Position numbers and translations under genes: made by a program
Shown: positions 13,901 to 62,945 of the stretch, piece by piece
Layout: every line of letters begins with the position of its first letter
Position numbering within the stretch: the first letter of the stretch is position 1
Notes under the pieces: generated by a model
What the model was told of the DNA's origin: nothing
Seen by the model: only the letters and a program-made list of their open reading frames with translations
Databases searched by the model: none
Source: Oxyruncus cristatus
Taxonomy: Eukaryota; Chordata; Aves; Passeriformes; Cotingidae
Assembly: GCA_013399855.1 (NCBI GenBank)
Contig: VXAY01004287.1
Coordinates: 1-64,000 of the forward strand
Length of the DNA: 64,000 nucleotides
Direction: 5' to 3'

Positions 13901-14034
13901 AGTTACTGTATTTTTCAGGTTAATCTCCATCTGAAGAAGTGGTTGTTGGAACCAACATTTAAAGGCCTGTGTAAAAGTTATAATCTATACAGCATGCAAA
14001 CTGAAACTGCTATTTTACTTTTTAAGCAGGTGAT

Positions 14035-14590
14035 TCTCACCCTCTCTTCTGCTCTCATGTGACCCTACCTGGAGCATTGCATCCAGCTCTGTGGCACCCA
14101 GCACAAGAAAGACATGGACCTATAGAGCAGATCCAGAGGAGGCCCACAAAAATCATCAGAGGGATAGAACACCTCTCCTATGGAGACAAGCTGAGAGAGT
14201 TGGGGTTGTTTGGCCTGCAGAAGAGAAGGTTCCAGGGAGACCTTATTGAGACCTTTCTATATATTAAGAGAGATTATAAGAAAGATGGAGAGAAACTTTT
14301 TACCAAGGCCTGTAGTGACAGGACAAAGATCAAAAGTTTTAAATTGAAAGAGGGTAGGTTTCAGTTGGATAGAAGGAAGAAAATCTCTATTGTGAGGGTG
14401 GCGAGGCACTGAAACAGGTTACCTGGAAAATCTGTGTATGCCCCATCCCTGGCAGCATTCAAAGCCAGGCTGGATGGGGCTTTGAGCAACCTGATCTAGT
14501 GCAAGACGTTTCTGCCTTTAGCAGAGGGTGAGAGCTAAGTGATGTTTAAATGTCTCTTCCAACCCAAACCATTTTATGGTTCTTGAATAA
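14035..14590 (+). mobile_element. CR1 LINE, 3' fragment
   Basis: The end of the CR1 ORF2 is readable in one frame (14059-14412), with motifs such as RRPTKIIRGIEHLSYGDKL and LRELGLFGLQKRR. The CR1 3' end follows and finishes in decayed tail repeats near 14575-14590. 5'-truncated, as usual for CR1. Confidence 0.92.
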
Positions 14591-17140
14591 ACTGTGTAAC
14601 GGTGTAACTTTGATGTGATGTTCTTCCAAAAACTCAGGAAAAAAAATGTTTCCTTTTCTTGGCCTTTTGATTGTTCTGGGTTTGGAGTCAGAAGGTTCAC
14701 TGCTTTAACTTGTGCCTGGTGTAGCAGGCACAAGGCATTGCTTGACATCAGTACTAAGAATAAAGGATCAAATACATTTTCTCTGACGTCTTTGTAGTTA
14801 CCACTAGATTTGAATATCGATTTGATACCGTTGACTTCTGTTTTTCTTAAAATTAGAATTACATGCAGGTGATATAAAATGCTCCTTGTCTTTGGATTTC
14901 AATAGATTTGCTCTGGTTAGTGCTGTTGTATGTCTCAAGTTTGGTGTTAGTGAATGAGAAATGGAAACCTTATTTACACGTGAGGATGGTGAGGATCATG
15001 ATGATGGAAAGTCCTTGCAGTGTGGGCAGCTCCTCACTCTGCTCTGGTAGTGTACTTATCTTTTGAGGACATACACACGCTTTTCTTCTCCCATTTTTTT
15101 GGAGATACTGGTCATTTGATACTATTCGAATCTATTCGATTCATTAATTTACAAGGCAGACAAGAGTTAATTTTTTAAACTTACAGCAGGGATCTGCAAG
15201 AATTTGGGTTATTAGTAATGCAATTTCAGCCGTAGCTGAACTCGGAAACTTCTTGGTTTTTTAATTTTAATTTTAACTTTCTTGTATTTTTAATTTGCAT
15301 CCCATGTAATTTGTTTTTTGTTGCTCTGTGTGTTTAAGTTTGGACTATATCTTCATGTGGATTAGAGTTCATAACTAAGCCTGCTGGTGTGACCTTCGTT
15401 CACCCTGGTTTGCTCTGTAATTTAAACTTAATTTCATATGTAAATTTGCAAGCTCCTCTAGTCTCACAGCAGTGGAGACTGTTTCCTGAAAGTTTCATTT
15501 AAAGTTTAGAGGACTGAATTAAGGCAAAAAGGAGGGTTATAGGAAATACACTGTTTTATTAGCTGTTAGTGTTTTCATCTTACTTTTCATGATAATACTT
15601 TCATGGGGAAGTGCTCTACTTGCTTCTTGGTAGCCAAGGGATAAACTTTTCACCGTACAATTCAAAATCCTTTTTTAGAATGCTTATATTTTCTTAAGGA
15701 AACAGACTGTTCTCTTACTGTCCTTTTTTTAGAGATAATCTTTGGAATAGTTTTGTTATCTCTGAAAATGGGCCTTTGCTAGGGTGCCATCGCTAATAGG
15801 GGTAGTATAAAATCAAAATGGGTATCCTTAAGTAATTAAATGTATTTTGTTAGATTCTGATGCAGACTTAGCTTTAAAAGTTAATGGTGCAAGCTTAATC
15901 AACAAGAAAGAGAATTTAAATATGGCTGCTAGGGATGTGTGTCAGTTTTAACTTTTACAAATTTAAGTTTTTCACTTCTGTACCAGAGGTGCCTGTTGCA
16001 ATCATTAGAGGTCAAAACTGATTAAATTGGTGAAAATGATTCTGAATTTAAGCAGAACTAACATTTTGTGAAGTATAAATTCTTTGCTGAAATTTAGGGC
16101 TGTTATAATTCAGATTGCGTAGTTGAAGCATAGAAATTACATATGAATCCCTTTCTAGACTTTAATGAGAAAGTTCTCATTCTTTTTTGCACTGGCTGTG
16201 GAAGTGAGAATATGTGCCTTGTCAGTATTTAGGCATCTGGAATGAATATATGAGAACTGTTCTATTCATTGCTAGCAGTGGTTGCAGCATTACACCATAG
16301 TAGGACTCAAGATCACTAGCACATATATCTGTGCACTTAATGTAGACCTGATTTAAAAGAAAAAATAAGAAAATGAAGAGGGGGCAGCTTTCACAGGTCG
16401 TGATTTTGGAAATGAATGTGAGTAACTGCAACAGTCCTTGATAGTTGCAGTCTAGCGGAACATTAGTATGAAGGTGAATATAGGAGGAAGCTCTTCAGTA
16501 TTTAAGCTGTGCTATTGTGGTATATTTGAATGTCTGAAAATATCAGACTGTTTGCAAGATGAATTGGTGTGACCATCATCTTTATTTATAAATTGAAGTG
16601 GCAAACTGCATTGCCCTGATCAGTTGAGCTCTTGCGAAAGTAATAAGATGGAAGATGCGGTAAAATTAGCAAGCTGTTGGGAAGAGATTCCAGCCAGAAT
16701 TGTTTTATGCTTGTTCGCAATGTGTTAATGTTGCTTTAAAATTATTGATAAGAACTGCTACCTACCAAGAGCATGGGAAAACTCTGTATGGAAATATTTT
16801 TGCAGGTGAAAATTCCTGTTTGTGCCTTAACAGGCCAGTATGAAAGTGTGTGTTGTGGTGCACTGAGTGCTGTTTAAATGGTGGGGGATTTGTGTTTTAG
16901 TTCAGAGGCCCTGTGGTTTCTGGTGAAGGTCATGCTGTGTCTGAAGCAGGCTGTAAGCCATACCAAGGTTTTCTTGGTGGAGATCAGTAGGATCATGGTG
17001 GTTTAGCTTTTTAAGTTGAATTTAGTTAAAGTTTTGATGTCTGGTAAGGGCTTTTGGGAAAGCAGTTATGTGTAAGAGTTGTCCTTGCAGGATCATAAAG
17101 GGGTCTAAACTGGCTCCCTGCTGCTGCTGCCTTTTTTTCC

Positions 17141-17160
17141 TTTTTTTTTTTTTTTTTTTT
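17141..17160. repeat. Poly(T) tract
   Basis: Twenty T in a row, preceded by TTTTTTTCC. A homopolymer of this length is prone to length variation and sequencing error. Confidence 0.9.
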
Positions 17161-17450
17161 GCTTTTCTGAGAAAACAAGGTGTATTATTCTGTCTTCTGC
17201 TTGGCATGTTGGGTATCTAGCTTTGAGTTTTCGTGGCCTGTCCTCCCTCATTTTCCTTTTCTGCATCTTCCTGACTGATTCAAGTGTATCTTCATGTGTA
17301 GGTGCCTTCAGGGCTTGTGCTTATTTGGGTTTTGTTGGGCTTTGTTTGGTTTTTTGTTTGCTTGTTTCATTTGGGTTGTTATTCAGGTTGTGTCATGTGT
17401 ATGATTTGAGCCAGAGAGAGAATGGGAATACTCAAGGCCCTTTGTTTTAT

Positions 17451-18543
17451 TGTGGTGGTTTGACCCTGGCTAGGTGCCAGGCACCCACCAAAGCCACTCC
17501 ATCACTTCCTTCCACAAGTGAACAGGGGATGGAAAATACAATGAAAAGTTTGAGTTGAAACAAGAACAGGGACAGATCTGTCATCAACTACCATCACTGG
17601 CAAAGCAGACTAGACTTGGGCAAACTAATTGAATTTATTACTAATCGAAATCGGGGCAGGTTTGAGAAGTAAAACAAATCTGAAAAACACTTTCCCCCCA
17701 CGCCTCCCTCCTTCCTGGGTTCTACCTCTTCCCCTCCATCAGTGCAAGGAGATGGAGAATGGGGGTCATGGTCAGTTCACCACAGGCTGTTTCTGCCACT
17801 TCTCAGGGAGAGGAATCCTTCACCTGCTCGGGTGTGGGATCCCTCCTGCAGCAGACAGTTCTCTACAGACTTCTCCAGGGTGAATCCTTGCCACGGGCTA
17901 CAGTGCTTCACGAACTGCTCCAGCATGGGTCCCTTTCCATGGGGTGCAGTCCTTCAAGCACAGCCTGCTCCAGCATGTCATCCACAGGGTCACAAGTCCT
18001 ACCAGGAAACCTACTCCAGCATGAGCTCCTCTCTACAAGGGGCTGCAAGTCCCTGCCAGGAGCCTGCTCCAGCATAGAATTCCCATGGGGTCACAGCCTC
18101 CAGGCACCCACCTGCTCCTGTGGGGGGCTCCTCCAAGGGCTGCAGGTGGATCTATGCACTCCTCCATGGGTTTCAGGGGCACAGCTGCCTCACCATGTTC
18201 TGCACCCACGGGCTACAGGGAAACCTGTGCTCCAGCAACTGGAGCACCTTCTTCCCCTCCTTCTCCACTGACCTTGGTGCCTGCAGAGTTGTGCCACTCA
18301 CATATTCTCACTCCTTTTTTATCTGAGTGCATATACTTCTTAAGTATGTTATCCCAGAGTTGTTACTGCCATCTTTGATTGGCTTGGCTTTGTCCAGAGG
18401 AAGATCAGTCCTGGAGCTAGCTGGCATTGGCTCTGTGAGACATGGAGGAATCTTATGGCAGCTTCTCACAGAAGCCGCCCCTGCTACCAAAACCTGGCCA
18501 CACAACCCCAGTAAACTTATGTAAACCTTCTCTTCAGTGTACA
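17451..18543 (-). mobile_element. Endogenous retrovirus solo LTR (avian), antisense to CUL1
   Basis: A ~1.1 kb GC-richer block bounded by TGTGG at the left and GTACA at the right (TG..CA in element orientation). On the minus strand it has a degenerate TATA-like box (18339-18347) near its start and an AATAAA signal (17634-17639) towards its end, the order expected of an LTR. The middle holds several imperfect copies of a CTGCTCCAGCATG-type repeat between 17910 and 18080. I recognise it as a repeat common in neoavian genomes. No gag, pol or env sequence flanks it, so it is a solo LTR. Open frames inside are not conserved genes. I see no target-site duplication. Confidence 0.72.
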
Positions 18544-20605
18544 CGTGTCTTGACTTGATTCTCTTTGCATGGTGGTGTTTCTAATCTGCAGCCTTCCTTT
18601 TTCTGAGCTGTAAAAGCTGAGCATGATCAATGTTTTAAGAAGGTATGAAGCTTATTACTGCAGGCTCAGTTAAAAAACACTGCAGGGCCTGCGTCCTGTT
18701 TGTAGCACAGGAATATTGGAGCCTTTAGGTTAGAAAGGACATTTCAGTTTAGGTGTAATCTAAAAACTTTGTACGTAAGGATTACTTCCTCAGTGACAAA
18801 GTGAGCTCTCTTAAAGATGGCCAAGCAAGACTTGAAAAGTTTTGTCTGTATAGTTAAGTATGTAGTCCCATACCCTGTTTTCAAAGTTGATGTGGTAGGA
18901 CTACTGTGAAACTTTTAAAGCTGAAGGGATTGTTAATATTGACCAAAGTTTACTTTGGTGGCAGTTGCAGAAGGGAGAGTTTTCTTTCATAGAATACAAC
19001 AGCAAACCCTGTCTAGTTTACATCTAGCCTTTGTTTATGAGGCAGGATATACATACGGGGTTTTGGTGTGTTTTGGGGTTTTTTTTGTTAGCTATCGCAT
19101 TACTGTAGTGAGATATCTGTCAAAAGCTGCAGGAGTTGTTTGGTCAAGGAAAACAAGGGTAAAGGAAGAAATAAAGGAAGAATGTTAAAGAGCTAATAAA
19201 AGAGTAGGCAAAGAGAAGTGAAAAACTCCCAAATTTCTTTATACTCTTCTGAGGAATAGTAATTGATGTTTTGGAAAAATCCTTGTAGTCAGGCATGCAA
19301 ATTAAAACCATGTCATTTAAAAAGGCTTTTAGTGAACATAATCATGCATAGTTTAAGTAAATAATACAAGTGTGAAGACTGCAATTCCAAGTTACTTCTG
19401 TATATTGTGTTTAAATTTGAAAATAAAAGTGAATTTACGTGTCTTTCTAGCTATGAAAAACAAGTCCAGGCTTTTGTTTTGTCTTTTCAGCTGGCAGCTG
19501 TATCACTGGGACGTGGAGTAATGTAGGAGTGTATTCCTTATAGTGCTTTAGATACCACTGATCAGAGCTATAACACATACAGGAGAGGGTGTGGGGAGAA
19601 CACTGGAGCCCTAAATTAAGTTGTCCTTTGGGAGGTACAGTAGTAACTGCCCAAATTTACATGATTTGGTCTTAAATTACTGGCAAATTAAATGTACTTG
19701 CTTCTACTGTATTTTTTTTTTTTTTCACTACTGCATAGAATGTGTTCGTCACCCAAAGACAACTTTTGGAAGGGAGGAGTGTATGCATGCATACATCTCT
19801 GCCATTTTCTCATAATGAACTGACTATAACTCTCTTGAAAATAAAATGAGCTAAAGCTTTTCACACTATATGTAAATCAGTATTTTGTAATAATACAGAG
19901 CAATTGAACATTGTAATTTTCATAATTTGTCTCTTAAATATCTTTATTGAAAAGGGAGGAAAGATTCTAATATTTCTCTTCTGGTACTGCTGTGATTTCT
20001 GGAATAACCATTTTTTACAGTCGTTGTGTAATTTTGCTGGGGCACACTGAAAATATCTGCTATAACACAGATGTTGATTAATTACACATTTGTAGCACGT
20101 GAAGTGCTAAGGACGTTACACTTTCTCTTAGTCTTGCTTTAAGGATTGTGTCACATGCATAAACTGCCTAGTTTATTTTATTTATATTTACTAACCTAAA
20201 ATGCTTCTGGACAGAAATGTGAGTGCTAAATATGTTGCATGCAGGACCATGGCCCAACTAAGCTGTGTTACAATTTTGCTCGTAATGGTAACCTCAACTG
20301 GAGTCAAGTAAACACAAAATTAATTTGCAGGTACATGGATATGAAAAGTGTCTTTGAAATCATAAATTGTGAGTGCAAGTGATTATTGGGGAAAAACAGA
20401 ACTACTTCTCCTGTCTCTTTCTGCTCCATCAAACAAATTTGTGCTGGAATGGAGGTTGCTTCCTTCAGGAGTCGAGAGACAATTTTTTAACTTGGAAAAA
20501 ATTTCAGAGAAATAGCTTATACATTGTGAAGGCAAAGAAGTAAAAGGTGAAAGCTAACAGTTTTTAAATCTCTCCCTGCCTTATACTTAAATATTTATAC
20601 TTTTG

Positions 20606-20646
20606 TAAGTATATACTTACATAAGTATGCAAGTATATACTTACAT
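20606..20646. repeat. AT-rich palindromic direct repeat
   Basis: AAGTATATACTTACAT occurs at 20607-20622 and 20631-20646. The first copy, with one base to its left, contains the perfect 14-bp palindrome TAAGTATATACTTA (20606-20619). Confidence 0.75.
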
Positions 20647-20850
20647 ATACATCTCCCAGTGCTTACATCTAATTAATCGTGTAGATTGTATCTTACAGGC
20701 TAACTAGCAGCAGAGGGAGGTGTGTTGTTCTTAGCTCTGTACATTGCATTTACGTGCCTTTTTAAAAGGTTTGTGCATGACTTCAAGAGGAGTCTTAAGG
20801 CTGGTTTGTAGTATGGGTCATTGGCAGTGTCCTGTCTGTGCAACTGTCCT

Positions 20851-20892
20851 TGTTTGGTAAGAGGACAGTTGTTTGGTAAGATGTTTGGTAAG
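20851..20892. repeat. Three copies of TGTTTGGTAAG
   Basis: Identical 11-mers at 20851-20861, 20870-20880 and 20882-20892, with spacers of 8 and 1 bp. It looks like slippage; no function is implied. Confidence 0.75.
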
Positions 20893-23800
20893 CATATATT
20901 GAATTAAATTGATTATTTTGGGTACAAGATGGATTTCGTTTATTTTTTGGTGTGTTTTGTTTCAACCCTAAAGGTGAAGATGATAAATCTGCCTTTGGAT
21001 GCTTATTTTAAGGCAAAAATGTACCAAATATTTTGGTCTGGTGTTACTTAAGGGTCACTTCAACTATAGCCATTTTGAAATTTATGTGAGCTAGAGTACA
21101 AACTACCATTCAGTATCTTGTTTTTAAAGTAATACAAGAACAAGCAAACAGTTTGTGCTAGACCAAAGGTTTTGTTTAATGTGCTTCTGTTTTAGGTTTT
21201 TGAAAATACTTGTATGCTTGTGTCATATAGCTTTCAATCAGTGTTGAATATCTTGGGTCACCTGAGTAAATTGCCTTGACTCAGTGTAGTGGTAGCAGAG
21301 ACTTTGAGGGGAGTAAAACTGGTCGGGAACCTTATTGAGTGTTTCTGTTTGTTGAACACAAGAGCATCTGTTGAATTTCTGGATCAGACTTGCTGAAATG
21401 CAGCAACAGGAGAGCAGGATAGAGTACGTTAGAGGAGTCAGGCTGGAAAAATGGGGAGGAAAGAGTTTGGCAAGAGGAATTTCATACTGCATTTTTAAGG
21501 GTGTGACTGTATTAAACTTACTCCTTTTTCTTGTCTTTTGAAGCCGAAGATTAAACGTTCATTATGCTTTATTCTTTTAGCACAGAAGGCTGATATTTTG
21601 CTTTTAGCAGCCATTAAAGTGAACATGGTTCACTGCCCCAGTTTTTACAAAGGATACCACCTGCACCCACTGTACAAATGAACTAGTAGTCTATTTTTGT
21701 TACTGAGAAACTTGCATTCAGTTTTAGAAAATGAATTTGAGGCGGTGTAAAGAGGTGAAATTTTGACTTTTTACACATGCTGTAAACTTTGGAAACTTCA
21801 TAATACTAAAGGTCTTTGAACTTATGTTTAATGACATTCATTCCACCATAGCTTATTAGTGAAACTTGCCTCTCTTCTCTAATGTGTTTGTTTTTAGTAT
21901 GATTAAATCTGGTCACCTTAGCTCATGCTATTAGACATGACAAGAATGTTCTCCTCATGTCTGAAATTAGACAGGAGATAAAATACTTGGAAATTACTAA
22001 GTCTAGCATCTGTTCCCCTCTGTGTCTTTTAAAAAATGCTATCTGGGCTCTTGGGTCAGCTGGGAAATCTTGCTCTGGACCAGTAAGTTATTCCTGGGCC
22101 AAGAAGCTGACAAGTTCAAATTCTATCTGTAATTATTGAAGTAAACTGCCTTGAAATCTGTAATTTAGAAATAAGGCTTTGTGGGAGAACAGCAGGTGAT
22201 GCATAGGCCTTGGAGCAGTGAAGCTGAAAGTTGTGTTGGGATATAAAAATGAGATACTCACTTCAGCAGATGGCTTGAGATGCTGTAAATCTGGTGGGGT
22301 TTCTTGTGTTTTGTAGATAAAAGGGTTAACTTTGGCATTTTCTAAAGGCCTCTTCTAGCATACACATCATTTTCCTCAGAGGGGATATCTAAAAAAATGC
22401 TCTTTATTACTTGATTATCAGTGAAAAAAACCCCACTGTTTTCTAACACAATGTGTTTCCTTGCATATGAGGCTTGCCATGATGTGTATCCCCAAGTAAT
22501 GGAAAAGAGGGAATAACATTTTCTTCAGTCCTTCGAAGCTGTTCTAAAGTTTTGGGAGAAGCGTTACCTCCTTTTGGTTTGTTTGACTGTTTTAGTTGCA
22601 GTACTTGAATGCAGAGTTGAAAGATGGGATGGTGTTGAACAGTCATACTGCTGCATCGCACTGTGTCTATATTGTCTGGAAATTCCAGGGGTAATTTTTT
22701 TTCATGTAAATATAGTTGGCCTGAAGTTGTAATGAAATGCGAGTTCTCTGGTCCAAAGCTACAGAGGGAATGTTGCAACTTGGGCAAGTGGTCTTATCCT
22801 TGAAGCACGTCAGCAGCAAGTCTGATCTGTTTGGGCAAGAAAGCGCGGTGATGGTCAGTTCAAGACCAACTTGTGCAGAAGTCCTGCCGACAGCACTTTG
22901 CAAGGCGAGAGATCCCGCTGGTGTAAAGGCTACGACTTAATGATGAAGTTTTAATTCACCTGTAGCAATTCACCTTGCTCTTGGCAGTTGTGCACGGGCT
23001 CGGCATTGAGAAATTGGACTTAGGAACTCTTTCTCCCTCTTTTTGAGTTTAACCTTTGGGATGTTGGGTGAAGAGGATGCGGTGTTACTGCTGTGGACTA
23101 GATCTGACCTTCAAGAATTGTTTGCCTAGGAAAGGGTTTTTTGTGTGTGTGATTAACAAAAATAGCACTTTTCACATGAAATACAACTTCAGATTTTCAC
23201 TGGGTGTTTGTGTATAAAAATAGTGGTGCTGAGTTACATAGCCTTGTTTTACCCCCTTGTATTTCTATACATTTAATATCATAACTTAGTTTAACCACTA
23301 ACTACAAATGGTTGTGTTCATAAATATGCTTTTGTAGTCATAGTATTCCTATGTATTGAAACTTTACTCCTGTTAAGCTAATATCAATAATTACCTTACT
23401 ATTTTTCTGCATGTGAAAAAATCTACAAAAAAATTAAGAGTAACTTCATCTGTTACTCTATTTCCTGATTGTATTAAGTGGTAATTATTTGAGCCTAAGA
23501 AGTGAGATGGTGCTGTCATTCTGCTGGCTATGCTTTCTGCTAGCTGGCAAGGGGTTGGCTTTTTGTTATAAACTTTTATCCAGAAGTGCAGTGTTTTGTA
23601 TTAGGTATACCAAAATGTTTTTATTAAAAGGCGCTCTAAGGTGCTTGCTTTTGGCAGATTAATAAGAGAGTAAGAGTCAGTTAATTGTTGCACCCATTCA
23701 CGATAGAATTGCAGATTCGTAACCATGTCTTCTCTTGCTTCTGTGGAGAGTTCAGGTAGTACCAGATTTAAGGAATCGAAAAGTTTCTGCTCTCCTGGAT

Positions 23801-24814
23801 TGTATGCATTGAATTAATTTTCCTGCTTTGCACTGCAATGCTGACTTATGATCATAGTCCAAGACTGTGGGTGTGTAACGTGCGCAGATTATTTCCCGTA
23901 GTGGAGGTGAGTGGCCACTCCTGGACCTTTGTTCTTCCTGGGTTTTCATTTCTCAGTCGTGAAAAGTTCCTCATCGTTAGTACCACATCAGGTTGGATTT
24001 CCAGAAATTAAAGAAGTTAAATACAAACAAGGTATGATCTAGTTTACACTTCAGCAGTATGATGCATTATTCTCGTCTGTCTTTAATAACAAGTTTACTG
24101 TAATTACAGAAGGAAAATGGCAGGGTTGAATTTTACATGTGTGTGTTTTCTAAGATATATATTGATTGAATTCTTGTTTTTCCACCTAATTCTCTGAGTA
24201 ATTGTTACCCATATAAAAAGAAACATAAGCTGTTGTATGTCAGATTAAAATGAGACAGTACTTATTGCTGAGACTGACATAATGAAAATACTTCTCGGTG
24301 TATCTACTTAGAGCTTGAGATTTAAATGCTTACAGGTAATGGGAAAGTAAAGGACTATTAGGAGTGGTAATTTCTGTGTTACTGTAGTAAGACAGTCATT
24401 AGCTGAAAAAAACAAAGAAATGTCTTGATCTTAGCTCGTCTTTTTAGGGTCCAGGAGAAACGGCAGAAGAGAACTACAAATAATTGGGTGGGGTTCAGGG
24501 AGGGTTTAAAATAATACTTAATCTTTAAAACTCTGTGAAACCTGGAGTGGAACATATAATAGCCTGGAAGTAACTGTGAGAAAGCACCTCTGACTTAATT
24601 GTAGATCCTGAAGGAATATCTTTATATTCTGCTGTTAGAAGCCTAAAACAAATAATAGGATTTATCTAGTCTTGGCCTGTACTATCTTCAAAATTATGGA
24701 AGTGTTCATATGAGCCTTGGTGACAGGTTTATCATAAAGCTGTATTGTCTATAAAATAATGGAAAAACATCAAGTTTCTTTGTGTTCTGAGTATTTCAGT
24801 CAATGAGCTCTAGG

Positions 24815-25135
24815 GTACAGAATAACAGGATGGTTTGGCCTGGAAGGGACCTTTAAAATCGGTCTAGTCCAGTCTCCTTGCCTTGGGCAGGGACACATTC
24901 CACTAGATCGGGTTACTCAAAGCACCATCCAACTCAGCCTTGAACACTGGCAGGGTGGGGCATTCACAACTTCTCTGGGCAACCTGTTTCAGTGTCTCAC
25001 CATTACCCTCACAGTAAAGAATTTCTTCCTTCTATCCCGTCTAAATCTACCCTCTTTTAATTTAGAACCATTAACCCTTGTCTTCATCTTTCTTATAAGC
25101 TGCCTATAAAAATGGAAAGGCTGCAGTAAGGTTAA
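24815..25135 (-). mobile_element. CR1 LINE, 3' fragment
   Basis: On the + strand it starts ACAGAATAACAGGATGG and runs through the antisense CR1 3' end, with the recognisable GGGCAGGGACACATTCCACT and GGGCAACCTGTTTCAGTG segments. It lies in the probable first intron of CUL1, close to the first coding exon, and is antisense to the gene. Confidence 0.9.
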
Positions 25136-26179
25136 TTTGGTCCTAACTTATTAAAACTCTCTTATTTCTGGGCTATTTTTTTTTATTGTGCTACCGTCTT
25201 TGTTATTTTTTTTATATCTTAATTTTGTTTCTTTGGTGGATAAGACACAATTCCATGTTATTGGAAAAATATTTTTATGGACTTCTGTAAAAATGGATCA
25301 TCTCTGCTTGATGTTTTCAGTGGTCCTTTCCAGGTGACTGTTTTCCTGCCCTGCCATTTCACAAGGTTGATGAATTGATAACCATCTTTTCACTATGTCC
25401 CAAATTGTGGGCAGTTAGGACTCATGGGAGTAGTGCATTTTCTTAGTTCCTGATTCTTTCGTTCACAGTTCACACAGTATTTATTCTGTGTACTTCTATG
25501 AGTAGTTCCTTCTTCCCACCACTTTTGACTGCATGTTCTCTTGCTGTTAAAATTACGTGAATGAAGTGGTGTTCTTTTACTTAGCAAAGAAATCAATGTA
25601 AGCATGTGTTTACCAGATAGAAAATTTCTCTGCTTCCAAAATACCTTGGGCTTTCAGGTTACCTGCAATAGAATCTCAAGAGTTACTGATAACTCCTTCT
25701 TTCTTGTAAGAAGTTATTTGTAGTATCTTCTGGTTAATCTGTGATATCCATTAGGATGTTTGTTAAACAATGAGCTACCACAGAACCTGGAGTTGGAAAT
25801 ACTGGAGTTTTACTGTTGTACGGGGAGGAAACACTTCTTGATAAGATGGTATCTGCTGCTTGGAAAGATTTTTACTGTTATGTTTTGTTACTAGCGTTAG
25901 GATTTTGTTATCAGCTGCACTGACCTAAGTGCCTGCAGCCTTTGGGCAGCTCTGGGCACTAACTGTCCCATCTTGTAGTGGATTGCTGAATTGCAAAATT
26001 ACTTTCCTTGGTTTTGATATTTCAGATCTCATCGTGGATTTCTCTTCTATGTAATTGACAATGTTTCAATGAAATAATTAATTTTGTATCCTTAGTGTGA
26101 ATGAATTCCAACTGTCATAAAAGCTGTATATTTTCTTTTCCTTTTGCAGGTTATCTTCCTGGGGAAAACCACTTTTCGC

Positions 26180-26185
26180 ATGTAA
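26180..26185 (+). promoter_or_regulatory. Minimal start-stop uORF (ATG-TAA)
   Basis: ATG is followed immediately by TAA in the CUL1 leader. Start-stop elements are known in other genes to stall ribosomes and lower downstream initiation. That it acts here is inference. Confidence 0.5.
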
Positions 26186-26221
26186 AGAATATCTCGCTGA
26201 GTTGCTGCAACTGAGCTTAGA

Positions 26222-26239
26222 ATGTTACTTGACTTGTGA
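26222..26239 (+). promoter_or_regulatory. Short uORF, 5 codons plus stop
   Basis: ATG TTA CTT GAC TTG TGA lies in the CUL1 leader, 64 nt before the main start codon. It ends well before the CUL1 ATG, so reinitiation would be possible. Confidence 0.45.
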
Positions 26240-26244
26240 TTCTG

Positions 26245-62389
<36,145 letters not shown>

Positions 62390-62831
62390 CATTTTTATTA
62401 GCAATTACTTGACTGTGTGACACTCGGCAAATAGGTATGTGATGGAAAGGATGGAAGCGACGGAACTTCATAGCAGCCACCCTGCTGCCATTTGGACCTC
62501 CCTTTTTAATAACTGAGACCAGGACTCCCATCAGCCAGTCTCAGATTTACATCAGAACTGCTCAGGATTGATACATTTCAAGTATGTAAATATGGACACC
62601 AATGCCATTTAACCTAACTTAAGAACAGAAAGGAATCAAACCCTTCTCCTTTAAGGGTTGCATGCTACTGCATTTAAATCAATACATTGGCTATATGATA
62701 AACAGCTGCCATCACAGGCAGTACTTATACACGTTGGCAGCACTTGGAGAGCGAGTCTGAATGGACCCATGTGTAATCTGCTATGAAAAACCATTTGTAT
62801 AGTGTGTTTCATTTTTTAATGTGTGATAAAT

Positions 62832-62837
62832 AATAAA
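62832..62837 (+). terminator. Proximal poly(A) signal AATAAA
   Basis: Canonical hexamer 443 nt after the stop codon, followed by an A-run and a T-rich element at about 62868-62892. Confidence 0.7.
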
Positions 62838-62915
62838 AAAAAAATTAAAAGATTTCTGTACAAGTTGCATTTGGTTTTATTGTTTTAAGTTTCATGACTT
62901 ATCTTTCTAAATGTA

Positions 62916-62921
62916 AATAAA
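62916..62921 (+). terminator. Distal poly(A) signal AATAAA
   Basis: Canonical hexamer 527 nt after the stop. It overlaps a TGTAAATA Pumilio-type motif (62912-62919). Confidence 0.65.
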
Positions 62922-62945
62922 AGGTATAATGGTTATGAAAGCTAT

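Larger units (their letters stand above)
11201..26149 (+). other. Probable CUL1 intron in the 5'UTR
   Basis: Between the CpG island and the acceptor at 26149 I see no coding exon. It holds a CR1 (14035-14590), the solo LTR (17451-18543), a CR1 (24815-25135), homopolymer T tracts (17141-17160 and 19711-19725) and small tandem repeats at 20606-20646 and 20851-20892. Further non-coding exons could be present; they cannot be told from sequence alone. Confidence 0.6.
62390..62945 (+). other. CUL1: CUL1 3'UTR with two poly(A) signals (3' end estimated)
   Basis: AATAAA occurs at 62832-62837, within an A-rich stretch, and at 62916-62921. A T/GT-rich stretch follows the first signal. Two Pumilio consensus sites TGTAAATA lie at 62585-62592 and 62912-62919. 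The cleavage site is estimated 15-30 nt after the second signal; use of the two signals cannot be decided from sequence. Confidence 0.7.

Noticed and set aside
14059..14412. 117-codon open frame with clear protein-like composition
   Set aside because: It is the end of a CR1 reverse-transcriptase ORF, not a host gene.
17629..18378. Several overlapping open frames of up to 170 codons
   Set aside because: They lie inside the solo LTR, opposite to its orientation, and result from its GC-rich internal repeats.
17440..18556. Target-site duplication of the solo LTR
   Set aside because: Bases left of TGTGG and right of GTACA do not match, so I claim no duplication.
18715..18780. Short stretch resembling the antisense CR1 3' end (GGTTAGAAAGGAC)
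   Set aside because: The match is limited to about a dozen bases with no continuation.
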